Shown: positions 43,619 to 57,429 of the stretch, in pieces
How the letters are laid out: each line of letters opens with the position of its first letter
How positions within the stretch are numbered: position 1 is the first letter of the stretch
Source of the DNA: Bacillota bacterium
GTDB lineage: Bacteria; Bacillota; Clostridia; Lachnospirales; Lachnospiraceae
Assembly (NCBI GenBank): GCA_023386315.1
Contig: JAEWJZ010000010.1
Location: forward strand, 310,001-374,000
Direction: 5' to 3'
Length of the DNA: 64,000 nt
The notes under the pieces: model-generated
What the model saw: only the letters and a program-made list of their open reading frames with translations
Told to the model about the DNA's origin: nothing
The model's database searches: none
Program-made: the position numbers and the translations under genes

Positions 43619-45418
43619 TCAAGGCATAATCTGTTCATTCACACTCTCATCTTCCTTGAGATCTCCAGCGGTTACACTTCCACCGGTAAACGTGAACCAG
43701 TTAAGGTTGAATAAGTATCCGCTTCCTCCCGTAAATTTCAGGTATAAGTCATGCTTTCCGCTCACCCCACTAACATTGCACATTGCATCAGCCCAAGTCT
43801 GCCAGCCTCCGGTTCCGGCAACCGGACAAGTCCCTGCTAAAGGACCGGTAAGACTATCAAGCCTGATCTCAATATTACCTCCGCTGGCGGAACTGGCGAC
43901 TCTGGCCTGAAAGCTTTCTGCACCATTGCCGAAATCGATATTGTTGTAAACAGCATAATCCCCGTTTTCGATATATCCGACATTCTCCCCTCCTTCGCTG
44001 CAGCTTTCGGTCTGGATTCCAGACTGGGTGTTGTAGCTTTCCGCTTCTATCTGTGAAAAAGCCGATGTCTGGCCAGGAGTTACACCTGTGCCGGTGAACT
44101 TCCACCAGTTGAAGTTAAATAGAGAACCGCTTCCGCCGGTAAATTTAAAGTATAGGTCATGTACTCCTGTTGCACCGCTTACATTACAGGACTTAGTTAT
44201 CCAGTTCTGCCAACCTCCGGTATTTGAAACAGCACAAGTTCCCACCAGTTTCCCTGTCTCGCTGTCAAGGCGGAGTTCAATATTACCGCCGTTAGTTGCC
44301 GAAGCTACTCTTGCATCAAAAGATGCCGCACCGGAACCAAAATCTACACCTTTTACTTTTATCCAGTCCCCGTTTTCGATATTACATACATTCATTCCGC
44401 CTTCACTGCATTTTTCTGTCTCAACACCGGATTCCCAGCAAATTGTTTCAGCTTCAGTTTTAACATATGGGTCTAAATTACCAAGCTGGCCCGGACCATT
44501 TTTGGTAATTGGAATACTGGGAATTGTGCCATCTGCATTGTATTTGAATTGCTCCAAGCCAACAGAACGATGATAGCTTCCGCCTCCCGGTAAAGTACCG
44601 GTATGGTAAAAGAGATAGGAATTTCCCTTATAATCGATTACTCCCGGATGGTTTGTATAGCTGTTTTGCGAACCCATAATAGTTCCCCTGGAGGTCCATG
44701 GTCCGGTAGGACTGTTGCTGGTCGCATAGGAGATATTTTCGGATCCTCCGGTCATACCCGCGTATACCATGTAAAATAAATTATTACGCTTGTAGAACCA
44801 CGGACCTTCGACATAACTTGCTGGTTTCGGAGATACCTGGACAATACCGCCTGAGTATGAAATCATATCCTGATTCAACTTCACATAATAGAGGTTACCG
44901 TTCCCCCAGTAGAGATACGCCTGTCCGTTGTCGTCAATGTATACGGTAGGGTCGATATCCTGCGCCCCGTTATTGGTGATTAAAGGTTTCCCGAGAGGAT
45001 CGGTGAACGGACCGGTCGGGCTGTCTGATACTGCTACACCGATTACCCTTGCGCCCCCGGCATTTTTCCGGGTCATCGGACCGTAGAAATAAAACTTCCC
45101 GTTCCTATTAATGACCTGGCCAGCCCATGCATCGCCTTGCGCCCAACTGAATGTGTTGTAAGACAACGGTGATCCATGATCCGTCCAGTTTTGCATGTCG
45201 GTGGATGAATAGCATCTCCAGTCATTCATAGTATAAAAATTATTGACGATGGTGTCCTCGTCATGAGTGGTATACAAATAGCACGTCCCGTTATAGACCG
45301 TCGGGGCAGGATCCGCAGTATAATTCGTTTGTACGATTGGATTGTCTGCATAACACTCTGTTGAATGAAACAGGGAAATAGATAACAGGAAAACTACAAC
45401 TCTACATACTTTTTTCAT
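43619..45418 (-). CDS. secreted GH43 arabinoxylan arabinofuranosidase-like enzyme with two CBM6
   Basis: 599 aa. A signal peptide (VCRVVVFLLSISLFHS) precedes a GH43 propeller with the expected triad: Asp in NYTADPAPTVYNG, Asp in QDIDPTVYIDDNG and Glu in SYVEGPWFYKR. The features suit an arabinoxylan arabinofuranohydrolase or beta-xylosidase (subfamily 29-like; this is a guess). Two CBM6 follow in tandem (44098-44468 and 43690-44060), the second much closer to the other CBM6 copies in the cluster than to its neighbour. The protein ends in TAGDLKEDESVNEQIMP, a damaged dockerin-like stub. ATG 45418 follows GGAGG by 7 bases. It lies 14 bp after the CE1 gene. Confidence 0.85.
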   Translation of the reverse strand: MKKVCRVVVFLLSISLFHSTECYADNPIVQTNYTADPAPTVYNGTCYLYTTHDEDTIVNNFYTMNDWRCYSSTDMQNWTDHGSPLSYNTFSWAQGDAWAGQVINRNGKFYFYGPMTRKNAGGARVIGVAVSDSPTGPFTDPLGKPLITNNGAQDIDPTVYIDDNGQAYLYWGNGNLYYVKLNQDMISYSGGIVQVSPKPASYVEGPWFYKRNNLFYMVYAGMTGGSENISYATSNSPTGPWTSRGTIMGSQNSYTNHPGVIDYKGNSYLFYHTGTLPGGGSYHRSVGLEQFKYNADGTIPSIPITKNGPGQLGNLDPYVKTEAETICWESGVETEKCSEGGMNVCNIENGDWIKVKGVDFGSGAASFDARVASATNGGNIELRLDSETGKLVGTCAVSNTGGWQNWITKSCNVSGATGVHDLYFKFTGGSGSLFNFNWWKFTGTGVTPGQTSAFSQIEAESYNTQSGIQTESCSEGGENVGYIENGDYAVYNNIDFGNGAESFQARVASSASGGNIEIRLDSLTGPLAGTCPVAGTGGWQTWADAMCNVSGVSGKHDLYLKFTGGSGYLFNLNWFTFTGGSVTAGDLKEDESVNEQIMP

Positions 45419-45432
45419 AGATTTACCTCCAA

Positions 45433-46773
<1,341 letters not shown>

Positions 46774-46840
46774 TTATTTCCCCTTTCTTTTATATTGCCG
46801 GTATCCCAAACGGGATACACGGCAACATGATTAGAGTACA

Positions 46841-49495
46841 CTATCTTCCCCCGGTAAATTGGAACCAGTTTATATTGAATAAGTAACCGCTCCCACCGGT
46901 AAATTTCAAGTATACGTTATGCGTCCCGCTTGCTCCGCTGATACTGCAGGTTCTGGTAGCCCACGTCTGCCAGCCGCCAGTCCCGGTGATAGAACAAGTG
47001 CCTACTAAAGGACCATTAAGACTATCCAGCCTGATCTCAATATTCCCTCCACTGGTGCCGCTGGCCACTCTGGCCTGGAAACTTGCCGCTCCGGCGCCGA
47101 AATTGATATTGTTGTATACGGCATAATCCCCATTTTCAATATACCCAATGTTCTGTCCTCCTTCGCTGCAGGTTTCCAATTGAATACCCGATTGGCTGCT
47201 GAAACTCTCCGCTTCAATCTGTGAAGGCGATCCGCTTACTCGGAGCAGTGCCGCCGATTCACCCATCTTCATGCCTTGTGGATTTACTACACACAACCTG
47301 TACGTACCGGCAGCGGCTGGGGCAGTAATCGTAGTCGCAGTTCCTTCCGCTTTCGTCATCGTAGATCCCTCGGCAAAACTGGTTGTTCCGGCCGGGGCAA
47401 ACCATACCGTATTTGAAGAATTCCCGCTGCTCCTTATACTCATGCCAGTTCCGGCTGCAGCAGCACAACTTGCGGGGAACACATAATCCGGTGTTGAAAG
47501 CAGGTTTGCCGGGATAATATCCCTGTATGCTTCCTGGATTCCCGAATTCAGACAGGTGGTGTACTGTGTCAAAGGCCATACGTTATCCGGAACCACAACC
47601 GGGGGATCAATTTTACTGTTTGGAGGATTAACGCCCATTTTACTTACGGTAGCATAGGTCCGCAGTATGGTTAAATCGTGTTTTTGTCCAAAATCCTCAC
47701 AGTTGATGGTATACTTTACCCCCGGATCAATATCCAGTACGTTGTCATTTTCATTGATATAGGCAGTTCCTTCATCATTATGCAAACCATAGGTCGGACC
47801 GGAGGTTGCAGGAGGAATTCCCCTGACATAGTTCTGGTTAATGTTCGTGCCCGGCATCTGTCCGATGGTATAGATGGCTCCGCTGTCATGAAGCCTGGTT
47901 AAGGTATTAATAATCCGGTTATTACTTACTGTGTTGTTTTTACAGGTAGTGGAGTCAGTGAAATTACACCATCCCCATCCTAAATGGATCCCATTGTATG
48001 CTGTTGATTGAACATGGTTATTCGTTATTTTGATGGTATCCACAAAGTAAGCCGTGATGGCGGCACATCCCCCAAATCCGTGAGACGTGCTTATGTTGTA
48101 CAACAAATTATTGTTGATGGTATTATTCTTACAAACCCCTTCTACTCCGGGAGCATATTTTGCATGGTTTCCACCATCTCCGATATAAACATGCTGCGGA
48201 TGCCCTACCGTGATGCCGCTGGATGTGATGTCCGTGATGTAGTTGCCGATAAGACTGGAATTTATAACATCGTTTACCATGGAAATTCCATCATTGCCGC
48301 TGTGCTTCACTGTATTTCTTATAAAGTTGATGGAATCGCTGCTGCTTACGCTGACCATTCCCGGCAATGTATCAACAAGATCATACTTGGTGTTGTGCCA
48401 ATTGTCGTTATAAAAAGCGATAAATGCCTGTGCAGCCTGGCATGTGGATTTACCGTGTGAGCCTGCAACATTCACTAGGCTGTAATCCGTATTTTCAAAA
48501 GTAATGCCCTGGAAAGTGATATTCCTGACCCTGTTTGCAGTTGATGTTCCTGCGATGTCGATCAGCTTCTCTATAACAGGAGCCTCTACATCGGCAGTAG
48601 CCATATTCTCACCTGGACGGATATAGTAATAAAGTGTTTTGGCCGTCTTGTCAAAATAAAATTGTCCAGGAGAATTTAAGAATTCGAAGGCATTATAAAT
48701 CGTATGGGTACCGGAAGCACTAAAGGCTGCACCCCACCCCGGAGTCTGTGCTATCGCCCCATAAGGCTGCTGCAAAAGAAGCACTCTATAACTGCCGGAA
48801 GTAATGACATCCCTGGTACAAACTATATTCTCATTCCAGGTAGTACCGTTTACGATCTCTAGGTCATCTTTGTTGCTGGCAATTGCCGGTATATCCGATG
48901 TATTATACTGAACCCCGTCACTCTTACTGCCACTTGTCCATGCCCAACCAGCCTGTCCTGCAGTTACGGAATAAGTCCCGTACCCTCCGCGGGCTGTTAC
49001 GGTTTTGCTGGTCATCGAAGCCCTCTGGTCATTCACATAAAGGTTTCTCAATTTGGTCGAACGATTGAGCGCAGCCTTATAAATATTGCCGCTATGCTGA
49101 GTCCAGCCTGTAACTTTTGTTGCACCGTTCAAGACAGGCGTTTCACCCGGGTATGCCTGGTAATAGATCCTGTATCCGTTTGTCCCCGAATCCTGTGGTC
49201 CGAAAGTAACGGTACTGGTGATACTATAGTTTCCGCCCCGCAAATAAATATAGATATCTCCGGTCATATTGCTGTTGATCATGCGGACAGCGTCCCGCGC
49301 CTTTTCCATTGTTTGGAAGGGTGCTGCAAGCGTTCCTGGGTTACTGTCGCTTCCTGTGGGCGAAACATAATAGGTTGCCTGAGTCGCAGCGGATGCAGCT
49401 ATCGGAAAGACAGTAAAAGTAAATATGCTGCATAATACAGTTATCAAAGAGAGAATTAATAAAATACTTCTTTTGGAAGCCTTCTTTTTTAACAT
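46841..49495 (-). CDS. secreted GH141-like parallel beta-helix enzyme with CBM6
   Basis: 884 aa. A signal peptide (to about residue 36, ASA) is followed by YYVSPTGSDSNPGTLAAPF and KARDAVR, the typical opening of right-handed beta-helix glycosidases such as GH141 (xylanase or fucosidase). Repeated coil turns follow (ITFQGITFENT, NFIRNTVKHSGNDGIS, NNTINNNLLYN, IKITNNHVQSTAYNGIHLG). A small beta domain (about 665-745) and a CBM6 (46845-47226) finish the protein, with no dockerin-like stub. The neighbourhood suggests xylan or a xylan side chain as substrate. GH120 or an unassigned beta-helix family are alternatives. Confidence 0.75.
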   Translation of the reverse strand: MLKKKASKRSILLILSLITVLCSIFTFTVFPIAASAATQATYYVSPTGSDSNPGTLAAPFQTMEKARDAVRMINSNMTGDIYIYLRGGNYSITSTVTFGPQDSGTNGYRIYYQAYPGETPVLNGATKVTGWTQHSGNIYKAALNRSTKLRNLYVNDQRASMTSKTVTARGGYGTYSVTAGQAGWAWTSGSKSDGVQYNTSDIPAIASNKDDLEIVNGTTWNENIVCTRDVITSGSYRVLLLQQPYGAIAQTPGWGAAFSASGTHTIYNAFEFLNSPGQFYFDKTAKTLYYYIRPGENMATADVEAPVIEKLIDIAGTSTANRVRNITFQGITFENTDYSLVNVAGSHGKSTCQAAQAFIAFYNDNWHNTKYDLVDTLPGMVSVSSSDSINFIRNTVKHSGNDGISMVNDVINSSLIGNYITDITSSGITVGHPQHVYIGDGGNHAKYAPGVEGVCKNNTINNNLLYNISTSHGFGGCAAITAYFVDTIKITNNHVQSTAYNGIHLGWGWCNFTDSTTCKNNTVSNNRIINTLTRLHDSGAIYTIGQMPGTNINQNYVRGIPPATSGPTYGLHNDEGTAYINENDNVLDIDPGVKYTINCEDFGQKHDLTILRTYATVSKMGVNPPNSKIDPPVVVPDNVWPLTQYTTCLNSGIQEAYRDIIPANLLSTPDYVFPASCAAAAGTGMSIRSSGNSSNTVWFAPAGTTSFAEGSTMTKAEGTATTITAPAAAGTYRLCVVNPQGMKMGESAALLRVSGSPSQIEAESFSSQSGIQLETCSEGGQNIGYIENGDYAVYNNINFGAGAASFQARVASGTSGGNIEIRLDSLNGPLVGTCSITGTGGWQTWATRTCSISGASGTHNVYLKFTGGSGYLFNINWFQFTGGR

Positions 49496-49610
49496 ACCCG
49501 TTTCCTCCTGATTTTTTAAAACGTATCTTTATAGTATATGAGGTAACTTTGAAATTGTGCCCAACAAGTACTTTTTAAAGACGGTAAAATCATAGGTTTT
49601 ACATGCCAAC

Positions 49611-51734
<2,124 letters not shown>

Positions 51735-52052
51735 TTAACAGATAACCTACCTTTCGATTAAGTTCATTGTTACGTCTCCATTTTAACCTCCTTCCTTTTT
51801 AGTAAGTTCACAGCACTCGTATTGCTTATCTTTAAGTTTTCACAGCCCCCCTTTCACCACCTTATTGCATATTATAAAATAAACTTATCTTTAAACCGTC
51901 AATATCCCGAAGAGGGAGATGCACGGCTTTTTTTTGCTCTACATCATGATATTAACTCATATTCGCCCAATATTTATTTTCATGTAAGAAATGCGACACA
52001 GCGCGCCATTTTTCACTACTATTCCCCCCATGGTCTATATGCTATATGTCCC

Positions 52053-52086
52053 AAAACAGTAAAAGGCGGGTGCCAAAGCGCCCGCC
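52053..52086 (-). terminator. GC-rich hairpin, terminator-like
   Basis: GGCGGG-T-GC / GC-G-CCCGCC with loop CAAA. On the minus strand it is followed by TTTTACTGTTTT. Confidence 0.6.
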
Positions 52087-52168
52087 AGTGGAATAATTAA
52101 GTTATGACAAAATCTGATGATAGATGCTTTTACTCAGAAAAGCTACATTTATAAAAGAACAAAGAAGA

Positions 52169-52212
52169 GGAGCGTTGCCAATGACAAAAACCAGTCATTT
52201 TGCAACAGCTCC
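52169..52212 (-). terminator. long stem-loop after the GH106-like gene
   Basis: A 17-base arm starting GGAGC pairs, with three mismatches, with an arm ending GCTCC. It is 19 bp past the stop and the tail is T-rich but interrupted. Confidence 0.55.
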
Positions 52213-52230
52213 CTTTCCCTCCACATAAGT

Positions 52231-54828
52231 TTAAGTATACAGTGTAATTGGGCCCTCAATTCCGAAAGGCTCAATGACCAGGTATTGAGACAAACCGTCC
52301 CTGATCTGGGTTCCCAGCGTATTGGTCACTTCTACCCTCAATAGTTGCTGCCCCTGTTCCACCATTCCAGTTAAATCAAATACATAGGGCGGGCACAATT
52401 TCACCCCAGCAGATTTGTTATTTACAAACACTTCTGCAATTTCATAAACAGTCCCTAAATCCAGAAACACATCACCAGACGCTTCCTCAACGGTAAAAAC
52501 CGTCTCATACGATACTGTCCCGCATTTATCCTCATATCCATCAATCGTATTTACAGTAACCGCTTCTCTAACCGGCAGCGTCTCTTTAAAATCCGGATAA
52601 GAGAAGCTGTCTGCAAAAGAAACCTTCCACTCCACCATCAACTTCTGCGATTTTCCATGGCACGCCGGTTTTACTCTTTCTTTCGCATCTGCAATAGGAT
52701 CTTCCGAAAAAATCCAGACACAGGATTCATAAGGAGCCAGTTTAAGCCGATAACCGGATTCTTCCTTCTCCAATTGATACAGCGTATTGGAAAATGCATC
52801 ATAGGAGTATGCATAAGCAGCATCCGGGATTTCTATGGTTGTATCAACAGTTCTTGACAAATGTTCATTAAAAAACATCCAATTCTCTGTCCCCTGCTCA
52901 TAATGATAATAGACCAATTCACGATAAGGGGATCTAAGCCTTATCTCTGCCAGATCCCTGCACAGATCTGCCAAATCACTGACAGCTCCTGTCAGGCAGA
53001 CTTGCTTCAGCATAAGCCATTCTTCCTCTGACAGTTCCCCTCCAAGCGTTCTTGCCGGATAGTCCTGAAGAAATATTACCCGCAATCCTGACTGGGCATA
53101 TTCCATTGCTTTCCTCACTACGCTTACAGGGATCGCCTCACCATAAGGGATAATTAAAGTCTTAAAATACTCCTTATGAATCCTCAGCATATTATCTTCC
53201 ACCACAGCATCTAAAAGATAATCCCCGGATACAATATCACAGTCAATCTGATGTTCCAACAGTTCCCGCACCGGTTTTTCCACCGGCATATAGTTCCCTG
53301 CCCATTCCTGCTCTGCCGGATATAAAACCGCGGCAGGTGCTTTATGAACTCCATTTTGAAACAGGTTCATAAGACGGTTTGCATAATTACTATAGACATT
53401 GAAATACCGGAATTGAGGATTATGTCCCTGGGCATAAAAATGGGGCGGGCAGTCCCAATCCGGAAATTCCCTGGGACTAAATGCATGGGGAACCAGATAA
53501 TTAATCCCCCTCACAACCAGATGATCGGTAATCCATTTCATCAGCTTCAGTCCCTCATTCCAGCCATAAGCACCGAATGCCTCACACATTGCCCGGCCAT
53601 TTTTTACCGGATCCAGATGTGCAGCGGAAGCCCCCAGCTTTGCAAGGGCAAAATGATAAAACTCCCCGTCACAACCACCTGTGGAAAAAGAATCATGATG
53701 ATACGGCATTCCCGGAACAATCTGGGTTCCGATCACATCGATTCCTGAAAAATCCTGTTCTGTCTGCCCCCGGAAGTAATGACCGGTTCCGTATCCCAGT
53801 CTGGCATGGGCACCGTTGTCTTCAATATTGTGTCCCAGGTAGCTGATACCTCTATCATGACACCATGCTGCCAGCACGCCTGTGAAGTTTTCATGATATA
53901 ATCTTGTAATAAGATTCATGTACTGATAGCGGATTTCCCCTTCCATTTCCTCTCCCTGCACCCAGAGTAAAGGAAGAAACTTCATTTCAAATGGAAGCTC
54001 ATTTTCAAGTCCAAGCTTCCATGGAAGAACCATATCCTGTCCTATGCCGGCCATAAATCCCTTTTTATTTCCGAATCTTGGCTCATCAGAAAAAAATCCT
54101 GTAATTGTTTTACCAAAATCCTCTTTATATTTTTCATAATGAGGTTCATAAACTGTTTTGATCAGAACTTCAGTGGCTGCCGCAGACAGCGGATTCAAGT
54201 AATCAGCTGTCGATACCTCTCCCCCGTTTCTGGTATAATATACTGTAAATATGCGATAAGCACCTTCTGGAATATCAATGGTTATAATACCGTCCTTGTA
54301 CGCATCCGTTATATCCATCAGCGTATCAATCATAATCTCTTCTTTGCCAGTATTCCGGTCACTCACACGTTTTGCCATGTAAACTCCAATTACATGATTG
54401 ATATCTTCACTGACACCATCCCATGGCCGTCCTGCAAGATAACTGATGTTAATTCTGACTCCTTTCACAGGTCCTGCTGCATCAAAGCGGCGCATGTAAA
54501 GATACCATTTTCTATGTTCCGGATATTTTTCTTTTATGGCGCCATTGGCATATCCTGTGGGGAAATGGGAATCATCAAGAATCCACACTTTCATATCCCG
54601 TTTTCTTGCTTCATCCAATATAATATCTAAATCAGTCCACCACTTTTCACCCAGGAAATCCGGATGAGGCCTGGCTTCGATGCAAACCGCTTTCATTCCG
54701 CTTTCCTGTATCTTTTCCATATATTGGCGGAGCACAGCCTCTGTTTCCCCGTGCTGCCAGAAGAATGGATAAAAACTGTTTTCCACCTTCCCATTTAAAA
54801 TATCGTTTATTTTGCTGTACATGATCAT
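52231..54828 (-). CDS. cytoplasmic GH106-like glycoside hydrolase
   Basis: 865 aa without a signal peptide. The N-terminal TIM-barrel segments FYPFFWQHGE, MKVWILDDSHFPTGYANGAI, FFSDEPRFGN (candidate acid) and YLGHNIEDNG resemble GH106 alpha-L-rhamnosidases and related proteins. A middle alpha/beta domain (IIPYGEAIP, VIFLQDYPA) and a C-terminal jelly-roll (VFLDLGTVYEIAEVFVNNKSAGV) complete the usual order. The ATG overlaps the stop of the PTS gene (ATGA), so the two are made together. The enzyme thus probably acts on the sugar that the PTS brings in. A PTS substrate would arrive phosphorylated, which is unusual for this family. Confidence 0.75.
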   Translation of the reverse strand: MIMYSKINDILNGKVENSFYPFFWQHGETEAVLRQYMEKIQESGMKAVCIEARPHPDFLGEKWWTDLDIILDEARKRDMKVWILDDSHFPTGYANGAIKEKYPEHRKWYLYMRRFDAAGPVKGVRINISYLAGRPWDGVSEDINHVIGVYMAKRVSDRNTGKEEIMIDTLMDITDAYKDGIITIDIPEGAYRIFTVYYTRNGGEVSTADYLNPLSAAATEVLIKTVYEPHYEKYKEDFGKTITGFFSDEPRFGNKKGFMAGIGQDMVLPWKLGLENELPFEMKFLPLLWVQGEEMEGEIRYQYMNLITRLYHENFTGVLAAWCHDRGISYLGHNIEDNGAHARLGYGTGHYFRGQTEQDFSGIDVIGTQIVPGMPYHHDSFSTGGCDGEFYHFALAKLGASAAHLDPVKNGRAMCEAFGAYGWNEGLKLMKWITDHLVVRGINYLVPHAFSPREFPDWDCPPHFYAQGHNPQFRYFNVYSNYANRLMNLFQNGVHKAPAAVLYPAEQEWAGNYMPVEKPVRELLEHQIDCDIVSGDYLLDAVVEDNMLRIHKEYFKTLIIPYGEAIPVSVVRKAMEYAQSGLRVIFLQDYPARTLGGELSEEEWLMLKQVCLTGAVSDLADLCRDLAEIRLRSPYRELVYYHYEQGTENWMFFNEHLSRTVDTTIEIPDAAYAYSYDAFSNTLYQLEKEESGYRLKLAPYESCVWIFSEDPIADAKERVKPACHGKSQKLMVEWKVSFADSFSYPDFKETLPVREAVTVNTIDGYEDKCGTVSYETVFTVEEASGDVFLDLGTVYEIAEVFVNNKSAGVKLCPPYVFDLTGMVEQGQQLLRVEVTNTLGTQIRDGLSQYLVIEPFGIEGPITLYT

Positions 54829-56213
54829 TTACTCCGATCCGTCTTATTTGTATTCTCTCCAGCCAGTATAAATGCCAGGACTGCTGATATTACAAAAGAT
54901 ATGGCTGCACATAAGGCAAAACCATAAAAGCTGATATCCAGACCTTTTGGATTAATCATTGCCGGAAAACGAAAGATTCCATCCCCAATGAATGAATACA
55001 TTCTGCCTCCAAGTCCTGCCATAATTCCGCCTCCAACGCCTCCTCCCACAAAAGCTGCAATAAATAATTTAAAATTGGGTAGAGCAATGGAATAAATGGT
55101 GGGTTCTGTGATACCAAATAAACAGGATACCAGATTTCCAAACCCCAGGGATTTCTTCTCCTTATCCTTTGTCCTTAACGCATATCCCAGTGATACGCCG
55201 GCCAGTGCCCAGACAGTAAGTCCTAATACGGCATTGACGGGATCACTTCCCAAGGTAAATAAATTGTTCATCAATACCGGTATAAAAGCAGAATGTAATC
55301 CCAAAAGAACAATAAGCTGCCAGAATGCGCCGAACAGTACGCCACCCAGAACCGGAACATGATTAAATATGAACATCACTCCGGCACTCAGGACATTGGA
55401 TACATAGGTCATAACAGGTCCAATTACCAGATAGGACAGCGGCACAGTAACCATAAGAACGATTGTCGGTACAAAAAACAGCTGTACCATCTGGGGAATG
55501 ATTCTTTTTGCTCCCTTCTCGATTTTAGAGGCAACCCAGGATGCCGCCACAACAGGAAGTAAGCTGCCGCTATAATTAATCAGAGTAACCGGTATCTTTA
55601 AGAAGGTCAGCGCTGTGCCCGCTGTCTGGGCTGCAATGATATCCGGATAAATCAGAGAAGCGCCGATGATTGCAGTGACAAACTGATTGCAGCCAAATAC
55701 CTTTCCTGCATTTAAGCCTACAACGACTGGCAGAAAATACATGATAGAATTGGCAGCTGCGTATAAAATCAGATATGTTCCGTCTGTGGCCTCAAGCACT
55801 TTAGCAGTTGTCAGAACTGCAAGCAGACCTTTAATCATACCGGAAGCAACCATAACTCCGATCATGGGCATAATACAACCACTGATAATTTTAAAAATCC
55901 GGTCAAACACATTACCTTCCTTTAAAAGCTTCATATCAGTTTTTTCTTCCCCCTCCAAGATCCCTGCCTCTTTTTTTACATCGGCAATCACTGCATTAAC
56001 ATGAGTGCCAATAATAATCTGATACTGTCCTCCCTGCCGGACTACCCCTTTTACATCCTTAACTGCTTTTATCTCATCTGTTTTTGCAGCATTCTCATCC
56101 TTTAAGACAAAACGCAGCCGGGTCATGCAATTGGTGACACTGATTATATTATCCCTGCCGCCAACCAGTCTGACAAGATCTGATGCCAACTGAGTATAGC
56201 TGTTTTTTCCCAT
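54825..56213 (-). CDS. PTS EIIBC transporter, glucose/sucrose/beta-glucoside family
   Basis: 462 aa membrane permease that takes up and phosphorylates a sugar. The EIIB domain (1-90) has the phospho-cysteine in VTNCMTRLRF and GVVRQGGQYQIIIG. The EIIC domain (about 105-455) has ten or so helices, with LLGLHSAFIPV and FGITEPTIYSIALPN, the GITEP substrate-site motif. There is no EIIA domain, so it relies on one encoded elsewhere. ATG 56213 is 9 bases from GGAG; the ATG two codons earlier is too near. It forms an operon with the GH106-like gene. Confidence 0.9.
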   Translation of the reverse strand: MGKNSYTQLASDLVRLVGGRDNIISVTNCMTRLRFVLKDENAAKTDEIKAVKDVKGVVRQGGQYQIIIGTHVNAVIADVKKEAGILEGEEKTDMKLLKEGNVFDRIFKIISGCIMPMIGVMVASGMIKGLLAVLTTAKVLEATDGTYLILYAAANSIMYFLPVVVGLNAGKVFGCNQFVTAIIGASLIYPDIIAAQTAGTALTFLKIPVTLINYSGSLLPVVAASWVASKIEKGAKRIIPQMVQLFFVPTIVLMVTVPLSYLVIGPVMTYVSNVLSAGVMFIFNHVPVLGGVLFGAFWQLIVLLGLHSAFIPVLMNNLFTLGSDPVNAVLGLTVWALAGVSLGYALRTKDKEKKSLGFGNLVSCLFGITEPTIYSIALPNFKLFIAAFVGGGVGGGIMAGLGGRMYSFIGDGIFRFPAMINPKGLDISFYGFALCAAISFVISAVLAFILAGENTNKTDRSK

Positions 56214-56315
56214 AATCATCTTCTCCTTCTTTCTCTAAAATAGTGTCTGGGTACTTTGTATTTTTATACTACCATACGTGAATGCTTATAATAATAACGA
56301 AACCACTTTTGTTTA

Positions 56316-56344
56316 TTGACCAAACTAACGATGGAGCATATACT
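56316..56344 (+). promoter_or_regulatory. candidate promoter of the AraC gene
   Basis: TTGACC (56316-56321) and TATACT (56339-56344) with a 17-bp spacer, giving a leader of about 40 bases to the start codon. Confidence 0.6.
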
Positions 56345-56391
56345 TGTCCTGTACACTGATTTATCACTCTGTCACCCTTAAGGAGAATCAT

Positions 56392-57429
56392 ATGGATTTA
56401 AACAGCCTTGATCTGACACTTCGAAGTCTGAGCTCAAGTGAGGAAAAATATAAGAACGGATACATTCCGGACTTTTGGGATCACATGCCGAAAATCAAGA
56501 TTGGTGGAGAAAACGTCAACTGCATCTACTTTGAAGAAAAAAATAATAGATTAGGAAAACAGGGCGTTTTATCCGGATGGCAATCCACTTCTCTGGATAT
56601 CAGCATTAAAAAAAATTCCCGGTTTATTCCGGTACCAGTACACGTTCACGATTATGTTGAGATTAACTACGTCTATTCCGGCATTTGCCCTCAGACTATC
56701 AAAAACACGGATATCACCTTAAAGAAGGGGCAGGTACTGATTATTGAACCCAATGTTCCCCACTCCATAAAAGAGACAGGCGAGGATGATATTATGATCA
56801 GTTTCATGGTATCCAAAAAATATTTGCGGGAAAATCTTCTGGATCATTTCTCCACAGACAGTATCTTATCTCACTTTTTTATCAATGTCATGAACGAAAA
56901 AAGCCATGAAAACAAATACTTGTTGTTTCAATCGGAAAACAGCAGAAGAACGCAGTTGTTTACCCAGGAACTTTTATGTGAATGCTTTGACCCTTCTGTC
57001 AATTCCACCGATTTTATAAAAAATCTGTTCAGTTTGATTATAGCCGAGCTGATTAACGTATATAAAAACCAGCTGGTTCAGGAAGAAAATGAATCTGATA
57101 CGCCTTCTATTCTTAGTATCATCCGGTTTATTGAAATTAATTTTAAAAGCTGTTCGCTAAATTCAGTTTCCACATTTTTCCATTTAAGCCCCAACTATCT
57201 CACCTTTCTTATTAAAAAGCATACCGGTATGACCTACAAACAGCTGGTACAGTCACAGAAATTAAAATACGCTGCTAAATTTTTGAGAAATACAAATATG
57301 TCAGTTACGGAAATTGCAAATGAAGCCGGTTATGAGAATATCAGCTTTTTTTATCAGAAATTTCAGGAGCACTACGGCTGCAGCCCGAAAGAATATCGAA
57401 TGAATAAAACCAACAGTATCATAAAATAA
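56392..57429 (+). CDS. AraC-family regulator with cupin domain
   Basis: 345 aa. The N-terminal part has a cupin sugar-sensing fold (VPVHVHDYVEINYVYSG, KGQVLIIEPNVPHSI). The C-terminal 100 residues are the double helix-turn-helix of AraC (LNSVSTFFHLSPNYLTFLIKKHTG, then MSVTEIANEAGYENISFFYQKFQEHYGCSPKEYR). ATG 56392 is 6 bases after AAGGAG; an earlier in-frame ATG has no such site. It is divergent from the PTS EIIBC/GH106-like operon and is its likely activator. Confidence 0.9.
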   Translation: MDLNSLDLTLRSLSSSEEKYKNGYIPDFWDHMPKIKIGGENVNCIYFEEKNNRLGKQGVLSGWQSTSLDISIKKNSRFIPVPVHVHDYVEINYVYSGICPQTIKNTDITLKKGQVLIIEPNVPHSIKETGEDDIMISFMVSKKYLRENLLDHFSTDSILSHFFINVMNEKSHENKYLLFQSENSRRTQLFTQELLCECFDPSVNSTDFIKNLFSLIIAELINVYKNQLVQEENESDTPSILSIIRFIEINFKSCSLNSVSTFFHLSPNYLTFLIKKHTGMTYKQLVQSQKLKYAAKFLRNTNMSVTEIANEAGYENISFFYQKFQEHYGCSPKEYRMNKTNSIIK

